A DNA stretch of 64,000 nt from Verrucomicrobiota bacterium (GCA_017301975.1 JAFLEI010000026.1:44397-108396), one strand, 5' to 3'; shown: positions 45,385 to 54,650, counted from the first letter of the stretch. The notes: generated by a model from the sequence alone, not told the origin. Translations and numbers: made by a program.

Positions 45385-45708
45385 TGCAGCTTCTGCTAAG
45401 AGTCATTGTAAACAGGTCTGCATTCCCGTTGCTGCAAACAGGTTCTCACGCAGACGAAAAACGCGGCGCTCCGGCCGTAGGTCGGCCGTGGTTGGCGTCG
45501 AAGGCCTTCTGATGCTCTGCCACGTTCTCCGCCAAACCGCCCGACTGCGAGGACGTTCGCATGCCGGGCTGTCTGCAATACGCTCACGGACGGGCGGGCT
45601 TTCGCCACGACCGTCCTACGACACCTGCGGCTGCATGGCATTTTTTTATCCGCCGGATGACCCTGTGCTGTTGATCCTGCACAGACTCATTTTCAACTCC
45701 GCGTGGTA
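45385..45708. repeat. Spacer with dispersed repeat element, copy 1
   Basis: No gene is supported in these 324 bases. From about 45476 to 45640 they carry an element whose inverted copy lies at ~54832-55065. A 30-base identical core runs 45529-45558 here and 54981-55010 (opposite strand) there, with looser similarity on both sides, including CGTAGG near one end and a GGGCTNTCGCCACG-(T/A)CC-TCCTACG end. Both copies translate into similar arginine-rich peptides in one frame (RQTARLRGRS), which is a property of the repeat and not of a gene. Confidence 0.75.
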
Positions 45709-46785
45709 TTACACCGTCGGCTGCCGCAGCTCCACGCCACCGCAGTCAGAGCAGGTGGTGATGCCGGCTTGAAATTCAGAACCGCAACGCGGGCAGATGG
45801 GCAGTTTTGCCGTCGGATGCGGATCGTATTCAGCCTCCGCAACGCTTTCATGGCGGAAGAATTTTTGCAGCGCCTCGGCTTCGAGCGGCAGCGCCTCGTT
45901 CTGGGTCCAGCCAGGCACATAGCGTGCCTCACGCCAAAAATGCCGCGCATGCTCCATCCATCGCTTCTCATCCAGCAGCCCGCGCCACGCCAGCGGATGC
46001 GGCGGTTCCGCTTCGCCGCTCAGATTCACCGCGTCATACGCACGCATCGCCAGTTGGGGCAGAAAGGCGATCCCCAGCGCGCGCCAGCGGCGGTGGGGGA
46101 TGACGGCGGCGTTTTTTCGTGTGCCGCGCAGAAACAGCCAGGACTGGATGAACTGCAGCAGCAGCAGCACCCCTGCGGCTGCCAGAACGGCCGGGCTGTC
46201 GCCAAAGCGGGCGTACACAACGCTGATGATGCCGAAGCACCACATGAAATGGATCGTGGCGCACAGGCGCATGGCCTTGGTGTGCTGCGCTGTCGCAGCG
46301 CCGTTTTTGCTCGCGGACTGCGTGTCCAGTGACGCGCGCGCGTGCTTGAGAAAAGCGCTGCGGCGCTGGTCGGGCGTCAGTTCACGCCATTCGCTGAGCC
46401 GCTGCTGCCACAGCTCGGCCAGCGTTTTGGAGGGCAGCCGCACATGAGTGACGCTGTCGAGATGCAGCATGCTTTCCTCCGCCCGTGGGGTCAGCTTGTC
46501 CCAGGCAATGCCGACGCTCATGCTGTCGGTTAGTCGCACACACAGCGAATCCTGCCCGGGCACAAACAACCATGGCAGAGCCAGTGCATGCGCCTGCATG
46601 GGCGGCAGAGGCGAGAGCAGCAGGGGTGAGCCGCTGGCGATTTGCAGCCGGCTCCATGGCCGCAGCGTGCTCCAGCCCGAGGTCCCAGTGCCCGCGGCCA
46701 TCCAGGCAGTGGATGGCACGAGGCGCAGGCATTCGATGAGATAAAGCAGCACGAAGACTGCGAGCAGCGTCTGGCCGTCAGTCAT
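45709..46785 (-). CDS. Membrane protein with C-terminal zinc ribbon
   Basis: 358 residues, not assigned to a named family. It starts with a hydrophobic segment (TLLAVFVLLYLIECLRLV), has another near residues 190-240 (two helices, MWCFGIISVVYARF and VLLLLQFIQSWLFL), and ends with a four-cysteine zinc ribbon (CPRCGSEFQAGITTCSDCGG). Its start lies three bases after the stop of the DUF2167 gene, so the two are one operon and probably act together in the membrane. The ribbon may bind nucleic acid or just fold the tail. The role is unknown. Confidence 0.7.
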   Translation of the reverse strand: MTDGQTLLAVFVLLYLIECLRLVPSTAWMAAGTGTSGWSTLRPWSRLQIASGSPLLLSPLPPMQAHALALPWLFVPGQDSLCVRLTDSMSVGIAWDKLTPRAEESMLHLDSVTHVRLPSKTLAELWQQRLSEWRELTPDQRRSAFLKHARASLDTQSASKNGAATAQHTKAMRLCATIHFMWCFGIISVVYARFGDSPAVLAAAGVLLLLQFIQSWLFLRGTRKNAAVIPHRRWRALGIAFLPQLAMRAYDAVNLSGEAEPPHPLAWRGLLDEKRWMEHARHFWREARYVPGWTQNEALPLEAEALQKFFRHESVAEAEYDPHPTAKLPICPRCGSEFQAGITTCSDCGGVELRQPTV

Positions 46786-46788
46786 GCG

Positions 46789-47721
46789 CTATTCGCCTGG
46801 CGGCTGACGGGAGCCGAACATTTTGCCGAACAGTTTTTTCAAGCCGGCCAGCGCGCCGACCACCAGCAGGATCGCCGCCTTGCCCAGCTTGGCGAAAAAG
46901 ATCCCCAGCTTGCCAAACAGCCCCATTTTGGCCGCCGCAAAGGCCCCGGTGCCGGCAATGAGGGCCGTAAGGCCATACTTGGCCACCTTGTCGCCTTCGC
47001 GGAATTCGGCATACCGCTGACCTTCGATGTAGCTGAAGCCCGTGAGGATTTTTTCCTGCTCGGCGATCATCTTTTCCATTTCCTCAGGCTCGCAGACCAG
47101 CGTGACTTCCATGACGCCTGTGCGGCCGAGAAGACGCGTGTTGTAGTTGATGGAGATGCCCTCGCTGCCGACCGACTTCAAACGTGTGGCCCACTCCAGG
47201 TTGTGGGTTTTTTCATTGTAACGGGGAGGCACCACCCATCCAAGAATCTCAAGCTCAGCCATGCCATGCTCCCGGCGGTATTCGTTCCCCTGCTCCTGGC
47301 CCTCTCGCAGTTTCGCCAGCATGTCATCCGCGTCGATCTTGTCCTTCTCGTCGTCTTTCACATAGCCGGACTCATCGAATTCAAAAATGATCCATGGGCC
47401 CAGGCCCTCGGTCGCCAGCATGCCGAGTTCGCGCTGGGTCGGTGGGTTGCCATACATGGCCATCAGTTGGCGCGTCCCGTCGCCGGAGGTGAAACGGTAG
47501 CCCGGTGGAATGGCAACCTCCGCTTTGCCACCGAGGCTGCCCTTGCCTTGACGTGTCCAACCGAGCTTCTCGATTTCGTCGATGCGCTTTTGAATCATCT
47601 GCTTCATCTCCTCTTCCGTCGGCTGTTTGGGAGCTGAGGCCTCGGGTTGCTGCGCCTGAGAGAGGGATAAAACTGCCAGGCAGGCCAGCAGTACAGAGCG
47701 TGAGAGGAATGAAGACTTCAT
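46789..47721 (-). CDS. DUF2167 membrane-anchored protein
   Basis: 310 residues with a signal peptide (MKSSFLSRSVLLACLAVLSL). The central domain carries the DUF2167 landmarks: WTRQGKGSLGGKAEVAIPPG, the tail of a GNPP(T)QRELGML block, ESGYVKDDEKDKIDADDML, and GWVVPPRYNEKTHNLEWA followed by NYNTRLLGRTGV. Two C-terminal hydrophobic segments (~residues 250-305) anchor it to the membrane. The family is found in the envelope of many Gram-negative bacteria but has no known activity. It precedes and is tightly coupled to the zinc-ribbon membrane protein. Confidence 0.88.
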   Translation of the reverse strand: MKSSFLSRSVLLACLAVLSLSQAQQPEASAPKQPTEEEMKQMIQKRIDEIEKLGWTRQGKGSLGGKAEVAIPPGYRFTSGDGTRQLMAMYGNPPTQRELGMLATEGLGPWIIFEFDESGYVKDDEKDKIDADDMLAKLREGQEQGNEYRREHGMAELEILGWVVPPRYNEKTHNLEWATRLKSVGSEGISINYNTRLLGRTGVMEVTLVCEPEEMEKMIAEQEKILTGFSYIEGQRYAEFREGDKVAKYGLTALIAGTGAFAAAKMGLFGKLGIFFAKLGKAAILLVVGALAGLKKLFGKMFGSRQPPGE

Positions 47722-47841
47722 GCGAGTTCAGTCTCGCAGGGGCTGAGGGAGATCGTCAAGGCGAGGTTTTTACCAGATTCGTAATTGGCAGAGGAAGCCT
47801 TAGGCGGCATGTTCACCGGTCACTGTCTCTTTTTTCATTCC

Positions 47842-48618
47842 ATGGCTGAACCGAATTCCACTCCTGCATCAGCGCCTCGCCGCAGGCCGGGATGCTTCAC
47901 CACGCTGGCCCTGACATTTCTGGCCTTCGTGATCATGGGGGGCCTCATCGCCTGGCAGGTCGTGGATGCGGGCTTCGGCATGAAGTGGCTGGCGGCACAC
48001 TTCCAGAAGCAGACCATCACGGAGAGCTTCCATGAAAACGTGCGGCGCATTGCATCAACCCAGGGCGATGTGTTGGAACTGGCCACCTTGGACACCGAGG
48101 AGACGGTGACCAAGTATGACACAAAGACCTGGTTCAACGATGCCGTTTACCTCGGCACCACCGTGGCGGAGATCCGTGCGATGGTGGTCTATCGCTACCA
48201 CCTCAAGCTCTCGGACGAATGGAAACTTACGGTCGAAAACGGACGCTGTGTGGTCATCGCCCCTCCCATCCGCCCCTCTCTGCCACCGGCGATCCGCACG
48301 GAAACAATGGAGAAAAAATCCGAGGCGGGCTGGCTGCGGTTCAATGCGGCGGAGAACTTGGCCCAACTGGAAAAAGGACTGACCTCCATGTTGGAACTCC
48401 GCGCCGCTGCACCCGGAAAAATCAAGCATGTGCGTGAGGCCAGCCGTCTCTCGGTCGCCAAGTTTGTGCAGCACTGGGTGCTCAAGGAACAAAAACAACA
48501 TGCGCAGGAAAACATCCGCGAGATCGTGGTGATCTTTCCTGATGAACCGGCTGCGGCCAATGCCGGCGAAGCTTCCAAGCAGCCTGCCACCCTCAATCTG
48601 GAAGTGAGAGCTGATTAA
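47842..48618 (+). CDS. Single-pass membrane protein, possibly DUF4230-like
   Basis: 258 residues from ATG 47842 (MAEPNSTPASAPRRRPG); an upstream in-frame ATG at 47785 lacks support. One transmembrane helix follows (~residues 18-38, FTTLALTFLAFVIMGGLIAW), then a periplasmic domain with ESFHENVRRIASTQGDVLEL and the strand pattern GTTVAEIRAMVVYRYHLKL that resembles DUF4230 proteins. That match is by eye and tentative. The C-terminus is charged and alanine-rich. It is convergent with the pilin-like gene, nine bases apart. Confidence 0.65.
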   Translation: MAEPNSTPASAPRRRPGCFTTLALTFLAFVIMGGLIAWQVVDAGFGMKWLAAHFQKQTITESFHENVRRIASTQGDVLELATLDTEETVTKYDTKTWFNDAVYLGTTVAEIRAMVVYRYHLKLSDEWKLTVENGRCVVIAPPIRPSLPPAIRTETMEKKSEAGWLRFNAAENLAQLEKGLTSMLELRAAAPGKIKHVREASRLSVAKFVQHWVLKEQKQHAQENIREIVVIFPDEPAAANAGEASKQPATLNLEVRAD

Positions 48619-48627
48619 TGCGGGGAC

Positions 48628-49002
48628 TCAGGGTTGCAGTCCGGCTGGATCATATAGCAGCAGGTCAGAGTCAAATTTCACAAAGGCCAGCGCTCCGGGC
48701 AGATCGGTGGGGCGCAGGTTCTCCAGGCTGAAACGTCTGTCCTTCCACACGCCCTGCTGCCCGGTGACTCCGCCGATCAGTCGGATGGCCGTCGCCTCCT
48801 TGTCGCCCGGCACCACAAAATCCGCACCTCCCAGCGTGGCATACACACCGAGAGAAACAATCTCCTGCGCATTGCGCTGGTTCGTCACACGCTCAATCGT
48901 GGATTTCTGGTTTCCGCCATACCAGCCAAGGGTGATGCTGCTGAAGATGCCGACCAAACAGATGACCGTGAGCAGCTCCAGCAATGAAAAGCCTGACGTC
49001 AT
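48628..49002 (-). CDS. Type IV pilin-like/pseudopilin protein
   Basis: 124 residues from ATG 49002. The N-terminus is a class III signal: short leader MTSG, cleavage before Phe5, glutamate at +5 (FSLLELLTVICLVGIF), then the hydrophobic spine. This is the site for prepilin peptidase and N-methylation. The short globular tail ends FVKFDSDLLLYDPAG. Longer reading frames upstream (to 49164) are spurious. Lone pseudopilin-like genes of this size are numerous in Verrucomicrobiota and Planctomycetota. No assembly genes are adjacent. Confidence 0.8.
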   Translation of the reverse strand: MTSGFSLLELLTVICLVGIFSSITLGWYGGNQKSTIERVTNQRNAQEIVSLGVYATLGGADFVVPGDKEATAIRLIGGVTGQQGVWKDRRFSLENLRPTDLPGALAFVKFDSDLLLYDPAGLQP

Positions 49003-49140
49003 CCCCGGTGGGGAACAACGGTACGAACGGCTGGCATTGGCGGAATGACGACACACGACTTTTATAATTATCATAAACACCCAATCGCTGCAATCTCTCG
49101 TTTGGATGTGTGACCCTCTGCATTTACACAAACCCCACAC

Positions 49141-49788
49141 ATGAAACTGGATTTGCTGGCACAACTTCCTCGACCACAGCGTGAAGCCATTGAGTCAGCT
49201 GGCTATCGCATCATTCGGTGGGCGGCAGCCCGGGGCGTCTTGCAAACCCGTGTCGAAAAAGGTCGGGTTACCGGGCCGACGGGCGATTTTCTGAAGCATT
49301 GGCTGTCGCTGGCGTCTGCGCAGGACATGGACACAGACCTCTGGCTGTCATTCAATTATGAGGAGAACAAGGCCAGATTGACTCTCTCGGATGGCGGTGC
49401 AGCTCTAGCCCGCTCGCCCTTGGAGCAGGCCCTGCTGCATTTGCCAGCCTTGCGCCCGTTTTGGAGCCAGGAATTGCGCCAGCAGCACTTTGCGGCTTTG
49501 CGAGCTCTGGTGCCCCAGACGTGGCTGCTGGATCCCACTCCGGTTCCACCTGGAGCGGTGATTCAGGGCTTGGGCACGGTCTCCTGGGAGCGCGCCCCTC
49601 AATTGCGGGGAGAAGCATGGCAAATTCAGGACTCAAAAGGGCGTGTACAGGAAAATTGGCCTCTTGCTCTGGCTGCGCATGAGAGCATTTTAACCTCGCG
49701 GCCGGTTTCAGGCGTAGTAGTTAGGGCACGGTATGAGCGGAACGACAAAGAACAGGTTGTTTTGCGTTCTGCTGAAGCGGCACCTTGA
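49141..49788 (+). CDS. Hypothetical protein, 215 residues
   Basis: Not recognised. No signal peptide or membrane helix; the start MKLDLLAQLPRPQREAIESAG is amphipathic, and the rest is mixed helix and strand with several tryptophans (IIRWAAARGVLQ, DLWLSFNYEENKARL, TWLLDPTPVPPGAV). Likely cytoplasmic. It lies 45 bases upstream of clpX on the same strand, so it may be co-transcribed with it. Coding status is supported by length and by the clean non-coding spacers on both sides. Confidence 0.6.
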   Translation: MKLDLLAQLPRPQREAIESAGYRIIRWAAARGVLQTRVEKGRVTGPTGDFLKHWLSLASAQDMDTDLWLSFNYEENKARLTLSDGGAALARSPLEQALLHLPALRPFWSQELRQQHFAALRALVPQTWLLDPTPVPPGAVIQGLGTVSWERAPQLRGEAWQIQDSKGRVQENWPLALAAHESILTSRPVSGVVVRARYERNDKEQVVLRSAEAAP

Positions 49789-49833
49789 CGCGCATCCCGC
49801 TTCCGTGCGACATTAAGACATCCCCCAAAACTC

Positions 49834-51126
49834 ATGGCTCGTGGTTCCAACGTTACTCTCTGCTCCTTCTGCGGCAAAAGCCATGCAGAGGTGAAAAAGC
49901 TCATTGCCGGTCCGGGGGTGTATATTTGCGACAACTGCATTCACGTCTGTAAAAACATCCTCGACAAGGAAACCTCGGTCGATTCCGAAAGCGGACCCTC
50001 CCTGCTCGTGCCGCGTCCGGCGGACATCGCCGCACTGCTGGATCAGCACGTGATCGGCCAGTCCCAGGCCAAGAAGGTGCTCAGCGTCGCCGTTCACAAT
50101 CATTACAAGCGCATCCTGCACACGCAGCAGCAGGCCACCCGCGTCGGCAGCGGCTCTCCCCGCAAGGTCACCACCGCCCTCCCAGACCCCAATGATGTCG
50201 AGATCGAAAAGAGCAATGTTCTGCTCATGGGCCCCACAGGCTGTGGCAAAACGCTGCTCGCCAAAACTCTCGCCCGCATTCTCAATGTGCCGTTCAGCAT
50301 CGCCGATGCCACCACGCTGACGGAAGCCGGGTACGTCGGCGAAGATGTGGAAAACATCGTCCTGCGACTCCTGCAGGCGGCGGATTACGATGTCGCCCGG
50401 GCCGAGATGGGCATCGTTTACATCGACGAGATCGACAAGATCGGCCGCAAGACCGAGAACGTGAGCATTACGCGTGACGTCTCCGGCGAAGGCGTTCAGC
50501 AGGCCCTGCTCAAAATCATCGAGGGCACCGTGTGCAATGTGCCACCCCAAGGCGGGCGCAAACATCCGCAGCAGGAGTACATCCAGGTGAACACGGAAAA
50601 CATTCTGTTCATCTGCGGCGGCGCCTTTGTCGGCCTCGACAAGCTCATGGAGCGTCGTCGCGGCGGCAAGACCATGGGTTTTGTCAATTCCCACGCCGCC
50701 AAACCGGAGGCCGGCAAATCCAGGGCCAATGTTGAGCCCGAGGACTTGCTGTCCTTTGGCCTCATCCCCGAGTTCATCGGCCGTCTGCCCGTGGTCTGTT
50801 CGCTGGAGCCGCTCACTGAACAGGAGCTCGTGCGGGTTCTCACCGAGCCGAAAAACGCCTTGATCAAGCAGTATGCGAAACTCATGAACATGGACGGCGT
50901 GGAGCTTTCCATCACTCGCGACGCCATGCTGGCCATGTCCAAGGAGGCCGTCTCACGCGGCACCGGCGCGCGTGGCCTGCGCAGCATCTTCGAGCGCATC
51001 ATGCTGGACGTCATGTATGACGTCCCCAGCCGCTTGGACGTGCGTGGCGTCACCATCAACGAAGGTGTCGTCAAAGGCGAGCGCGCGGCCATGCTGCGCA
51101 AGCGCGTCGAACGCAAGGCGGCCTAG
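49834..51126 (+). CDS. clpX: ATP-dependent Clp protease ATP-binding subunit ClpX
   Basis: 430 residues of AAA+ unfoldase. An N-terminal zinc-binding domain (CSFCGKSHAEVKKL then YICDNCIHVC) recognises substrates and adaptors. The AAA+ core has Walker A GPTGCGKT, GYVGEDVENIVLRLLQ, Walker B IVYIDEIDKI, and a sensor region with RGTGARGLRSIFERIM. It unfolds tagged substrates and feeds them to ClpP, which is not encoded next to it here although clpP often precedes clpX. It starts 45 bases after the hypothetical 215-residue gene. Confidence 0.96.
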   Translation: MARGSNVTLCSFCGKSHAEVKKLIAGPGVYICDNCIHVCKNILDKETSVDSESGPSLLVPRPADIAALLDQHVIGQSQAKKVLSVAVHNHYKRILHTQQQATRVGSGSPRKVTTALPDPNDVEIEKSNVLLMGPTGCGKTLLAKTLARILNVPFSIADATTLTEAGYVGEDVENIVLRLLQAADYDVARAEMGIVYIDEIDKIGRKTENVSITRDVSGEGVQQALLKIIEGTVCNVPPQGGRKHPQQEYIQVNTENILFICGGAFVGLDKLMERRRGGKTMGFVNSHAAKPEAGKSRANVEPEDLLSFGLIPEFIGRLPVVCSLEPLTEQELVRVLTEPKNALIKQYAKLMNMDGVELSITRDAMLAMSKEAVSRGTGARGLRSIFERIMLDVMYDVPSRLDVRGVTINEGVVKGERAAMLRKRVERKAA

Positions 51127-51204
51127 CCTTTTGTTACAAGCCGGGGCAAAAATTCTTCTGGAGCTTTGTCGGCTCCGCACGTCATAATGGGTGCCATCAC
51201 GCCC

Positions 51205-52158
51205 ATGACTTCCCGCCGCCACTTTCTCCAGCTCGTCTCCACCGCCATCGCAGCCGCCGGTTCCCGCCCCCTCCTCGCCGCCGATAAGGAACCGCCTTTC
51301 AAGATCTCGCTGGCCGAATGGTCGCTGAACAAAGGCATCTTTGGCAAAGGCAGCGCCGAGCGCCACGAGCACCTCGACTTCTGCAAAATCGCCCGCAGCC
51401 TGGGCATCGATGGCGTCGAGTATGTGAACCAGATGTTCTTCGACAAGGCCGCGGACGCCGCCTACCTCGGCGAAATGAAAAAGCGCCAGGAAGGCGAAGG
51501 CGTCAAAGGCCTGCTCATCATGTGCGACCGCGAGGGCAATCTCGGCGATCCCGATGAAGCCAAGCGTGCCAAGACTATCGAAAATCATCTCAAGTGGCTC
51601 GATGCCGCCGCCACCCTCGGCTGCCACAGCATTCGCGTGAACGCCGCCAGCGATCCCAAGCTCAGCCCGGACGAGCAGATGAAACTCGCGGCGGACGGCC
51701 TGCATCGCCTCTGCGTCGAAGGCGACAAGCGCGGACTCTTCGTCGTCGTGGAAAATCACGGCGGCCTCTCCAGCAACGGCCTCTGGCTCACCGGCGTCAT
51801 GAAAGCCGCAGACCACGCCCGCGTCGGCATCCTGCCGGACTTTGGCAATTTCTACACCGACCGCGTCAAAGGCGAGCTCTACAATCCCTACAAAGGCCTG
51901 CGTGAGTTCATGCCCTGGGTCAAGAAAGGCATGAGCGCCAAGGCCTACGACTGGGACACCGGCGCCGGCAAGTTCTACACCGAAGACCGCCGCGAAGGCC
52001 GCGAGATCACCCTCGACTTCGAGCGCCTGATCAACATCGTCGTCAAGGCCGGTTACAACGGCTACATCGGCATCGAATACGAAGGCGACAAGCACACCGA
52101 GATCGAAGGCATCAAGCGCACCAAGCAGGCGCTCGATGAGATCAGGTCGATGCTCTGA
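51205..52158 (+). CDS. Tat-exported TIM-barrel isomerase-like protein
   Basis: 317 residues from ATG 51205 (upstream ATGs at 51166 and 51187 are less likely). The start MTSRRHFLQLVSTAIAAAG is a twin-arginine signal with the S-R-R-x-F-L core. The mature part is an AP endonuclease 2/hydroxypyruvate isomerase-type barrel: ISLAEWSLNK, ARSLGIDGVEYVNQMFF, LDAAATLGCHSIRVNAAS, VVENHGGLSSN, GILPDFGNFYTD and YIGIEYEGDK, with acidic and histidine metal ligands at strand ends (E in VEYV, E and H in VENHGG, D in PDFGN, E in IEYEG). Likely a sugar epimerase or isomerase of a periplasmic pathway, a class expanded in this phylum. Confidence 0.88.
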   Translation: MTSRRHFLQLVSTAIAAAGSRPLLAADKEPPFKISLAEWSLNKGIFGKGSAERHEHLDFCKIARSLGIDGVEYVNQMFFDKAADAAYLGEMKKRQEGEGVKGLLIMCDREGNLGDPDEAKRAKTIENHLKWLDAAATLGCHSIRVNAASDPKLSPDEQMKLAADGLHRLCVEGDKRGLFVVVENHGGLSSNGLWLTGVMKAADHARVGILPDFGNFYTDRVKGELYNPYKGLREFMPWVKKGMSAKAYDWDTGAGKFYTEDRREGREITLDFERLINIVVKAGYNGYIGIEYEGDKHTEIEGIKRTKQALDEIRSML

Positions 52159-52199
52159 TTTTCCAACCGCATCCACAAACTCACACTCCTCCGCACCTC

Positions 52200-52751
52200 A
52201 TGCCTCCCGAAGACGCACCCATTCCCGCCACGGCGGCGGAAACCACCCTCTGGTCCGGCCACACCTCCCAGTGGGTTCACTTCTGGTATTACTTCTTCTG
52301 CCTCCTGCTGGCCGGAGGCATCAGCTTCGCCGCGACGGTCTTTGGTCTGGCCACTGCGGGCGTCGGCATGCTGGGGTATCTCGCGCTGCTTATTCCGTTG
52401 TTAATGTGGATCATCCGCTGGTCGGTGACGAAGTGCACCACCTATGAGCTGACCACCCAGCGCCTTCGCATCCGTGCCGGCATCCTGAATAAGAAAGTCG
52501 ATGAGCTGGAGCTCTTCCGCGTGCGTGACTACACCATGGAGCAGCCTTTGTTGCTACGAATGGTAGGGCTTGGCAATTTGACGCTGATCACGACCGATGC
52601 CACGACGCCCACCGTCATCATGCGCGCCATTCCGGGCGTCGAGGCGGTACGTGAAAAGTTGCGTAATGCCGTTCAAAATGAGCGGGACCGCAAACGCGTG
52701 CGTCAGATGGACGTGGACAGCGTGGATGACAGCGGCACCGCCCTGCATTGA
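52200..52751 (+). CDS. Bacterial PH-domain (YdbS-like) membrane protein
   Basis: 183 residues. Two N-terminal membrane helices (~residues 28-72, WYYFFCLLLAGGISFAAT and MLGYLALLIPLLMWII) are followed by a bacterial PH domain with YELTTQRLRIRAGILNKKVDEL, ELFRVRDYTMEQPLLLRMVG and LGNLTLITTDATTPTVIM, matching the bPH_2 layout. It ends with a charged tail. The family probably organises membrane proteins; its binding partners are unknown. It is convergent with the lipoprotein gene, nine bases apart. Confidence 0.85.
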   Translation: MPPEDAPIPATAAETTLWSGHTSQWVHFWYYFFCLLLAGGISFAATVFGLATAGVGMLGYLALLIPLLMWIIRWSVTKCTTYELTTQRLRIRAGILNKKVDELELFRVRDYTMEQPLLLRMVGLGNLTLITTDATTPTVIMRAIPGVEAVREKLRNAVQNERDRKRVRQMDVDSVDDSGTALH

Positions 52752-52760
52752 TGCCCGCGA

Positions 52761-53267
52761 CTACGAGCTCTCGACTTTCTCCACGTTCACCACGCTGGTT
52801 TTGCCATCTTTGACCTCCAGGCGCAGCTTGTAGCGCGCGTATTCCTTTTTGTAGCTCCAGCCGGCTTCGGCGTCCCAGGTGGTGGCGCTGGTGGGCTGGA
52901 GTTTGCGGAGCTGGAGGACAAAAGCGGCAAGGCGTGTGTCGGGATCCGCAATGGTGTGGTCTGGCTCGATGTCCTTGAGGTTTTGCGCGTTGACGAATTT
53001 GAGCTTCAAATCGGCAAAGCGTTTCGTGAAGTCGTCAGTGGCGGGGACCATGCCGTCGCGGTTGATCTCGCCGAGGACGATGGAGTAGCTTTTGGACACG
53101 CCGGGGTTCAGATCGGGCAGCAGGGTGATCAGGTGGCGCAGGGCGGCTTCGCCGGCATCGCACTCATAGAGATTCAGCGGCAGGGGGGCGGTGTCTGAGG
53201 AATCGCAGGCGGCGAGACCGAGGCAGAGGCTGAGCAGGAGGAGGCGGCGTGTCATGTGGGTGTTCAT
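52761..53267 (-). CDS. Hypothetical lipoprotein
   Basis: About 168 residues from ATG 53267; ATG 53255 (MTRRLLLLSLCLG) is also possible. Lipobox GLAAC puts the lipidated cysteine at residue 21, followed by DSSDTAPLPLNL. The mature domain is mixed alpha/beta with a short insertion rich in aspartate (DHTIADPDTRLAAF). Frames extended further upstream to 53960 are spurious, because they cross the oppositely oriented hflX. Function unknown. Divergent from hflX. Confidence 0.7.
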   Translation of the reverse strand: MNTHMTRRLLLLSLCLGLAACDSSDTAPLPLNLYECDAGEAALRHLITLLPDLNPGVSKSYSIVLGEINRDGMVPATDDFTKRFADLKLKFVNAQNLKDIEPDHTIADPDTRLAAFVLQLRKLQPTSATTWDAEAGWSYKKEYARYKLRLEVKDGKTSVVNVEKVESS

Positions 53268-53321
53268 GGCATGGAATACGCAGCTTGGCAATGCGCTGGC
53301 GTGCTCCATACTGGCACCCCC

Positions 53322-54650
53322 ATGTTTGACATTCGCGAAAAACCCAATGCCGTTGAGAATGCGTTTCTGGTCGGTGCCTACTTTGACCGGCGGCAGAAGC
53401 AGGAAGCTACAGATTTGCTGGAGGAGCTGGCCGAGCTGGTCGGGACGCTGGGCATTCACATCATCGGCAAGGAGCTGGTTTTTGCGCGGGAGCACACGGC
53501 GCGCTACCTGATTGGCAGCGGCAAGTCGGCGGAGCTGATGAAGCAGGCCAAGGAGCTGGGCGCGGACGTCATTGTCTGGGACAATGAGCTGAGCCCGGGG
53601 CAGCAGCGGGCCTGGGAAAGTGAGGGGGACATCTGTGTGATCGACCGGCATGAGGTGATTCTGGATATTTTCAACATGCGGGCCAAGACGCGGGAGGCGC
53701 GGCTGCAGGTGGAGCTGGCGAAGATGGAGTATTCGATTCCACGGCTGACGCGCATGTGGGCTCACTTGGACCGCCAGGGCGGTGGCGCCGGCGGTGGTGT
53801 GGGCGGTGCGGGTGCGGCGCGTGGGGAAGGGGAGACGCAGCTCGAAGTGGACCGCCGTCTGGCCAGCAAGCGGCTGGACAAGCTGAAGGCGGATCTGGAA
53901 GAGGTGAAGAAGCAGCGCGAGACGATGCGCAAGGAGCGCAGCCGGGTGCCGGTGCCGCATGCGGCCATCGTGGGCTATACGAATGCCGGGAAGTCATCGC
54001 TGCTGAACAAGCTGACGGCGGCGGAGGCCTATGTGGAGGACAAGCTGTTTGCCACGCTGGACACCACCACGCGGCGCATGGAGCTGCCGGACGGTCAGCC
54101 GCTGCTGGTCACGGACACGGTGGGGTTCATCCGCAATCTGCCGCATGATCTCGTGCAGTCCTTCCGCGCCACGCTGGAGGAGGCCATTCAGGCGGATTTC
54201 CTCATTCATGTCATTGATGCCAGCTCGCCGCAGGCGGTGGAGTTTTACCAGACCACGTCCAAGGTGCTCGCGGAGCTGGGCGCGGGGGAAAAGAAGGTGC
54301 TGCTGGTGCTCAACAAGGTGGACTTGATCGACGATGCGCGGCTGATGGAGCTGAAGCGGGAGTTTGCGGAGGCGGTGCTGATTTCAGTGAAGACGGGGCA
54401 GGGCATGGAGGATCTGCTGCACCGTCTGCATGATTTCATGATCGACCGCGTCGTGCGGCTCACGCTGAGCCTGCCGCTGGATCGCATGGATCTCGTCGCG
54501 CTGGTGCATCAGGAAGGGAAGATGCTGAGCGAGGACTACGAGACGGGCCGCGCGGAGATTCAGTGCGTGATCCCCAAGCGCTTTGAGAGCCGGTTTGCGG
54601 CGTTTCTGCCGGTGGACCCCGAGGCTGGGAAGAAGAAGGGGAAGAAGTAG
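53322..54650 (+). CDS. hflX: Ribosome-associated GTPase HflX
   Basis: 442 residues from ATG 53322. The HflX N-terminal domain is followed by the G domain with G1 GYTNAGKSS, switch region VEDKLFATLDTTTRR, G3 DTVGF and G4 NKVD. HflX splits stalled 70S ribosomes and helps rescue translation after stress. The linker before the G domain, normally GGGIGTRGPGETQLE, is here an expanded glycine-rich stretch (QGGGAGGGVGGAGAARGEGE). The upstream ATG at 53256 is not used, because it precedes a Met-Phe-Asp start typical of the family. A dispersed repeat begins at the first base after the stop. Confidence 0.92.
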   Translation: MFDIREKPNAVENAFLVGAYFDRRQKQEATDLLEELAELVGTLGIHIIGKELVFAREHTARYLIGSGKSAELMKQAKELGADVIVWDNELSPGQQRAWESEGDICVIDRHEVILDIFNMRAKTREARLQVELAKMEYSIPRLTRMWAHLDRQGGGAGGGVGGAGAARGEGETQLEVDRRLASKRLDKLKADLEEVKKQRETMRKERSRVPVPHAAIVGYTNAGKSSLLNKLTAAEAYVEDKLFATLDTTTRRMELPDGQPLLVTDTVGFIRNLPHDLVQSFRATLEEAIQADFLIHVIDASSPQAVEFYQTTSKVLAELGAGEKKVLLVLNKVDLIDDARLMELKREFAEAVLISVKTGQGMEDLLHRLHDFMIDRVVRLTLSLPLDRMDLVALVHQEGKMLSEDYETGRAEIQCVIPKRFESRFAAFLPVDPEAGKKKGKK

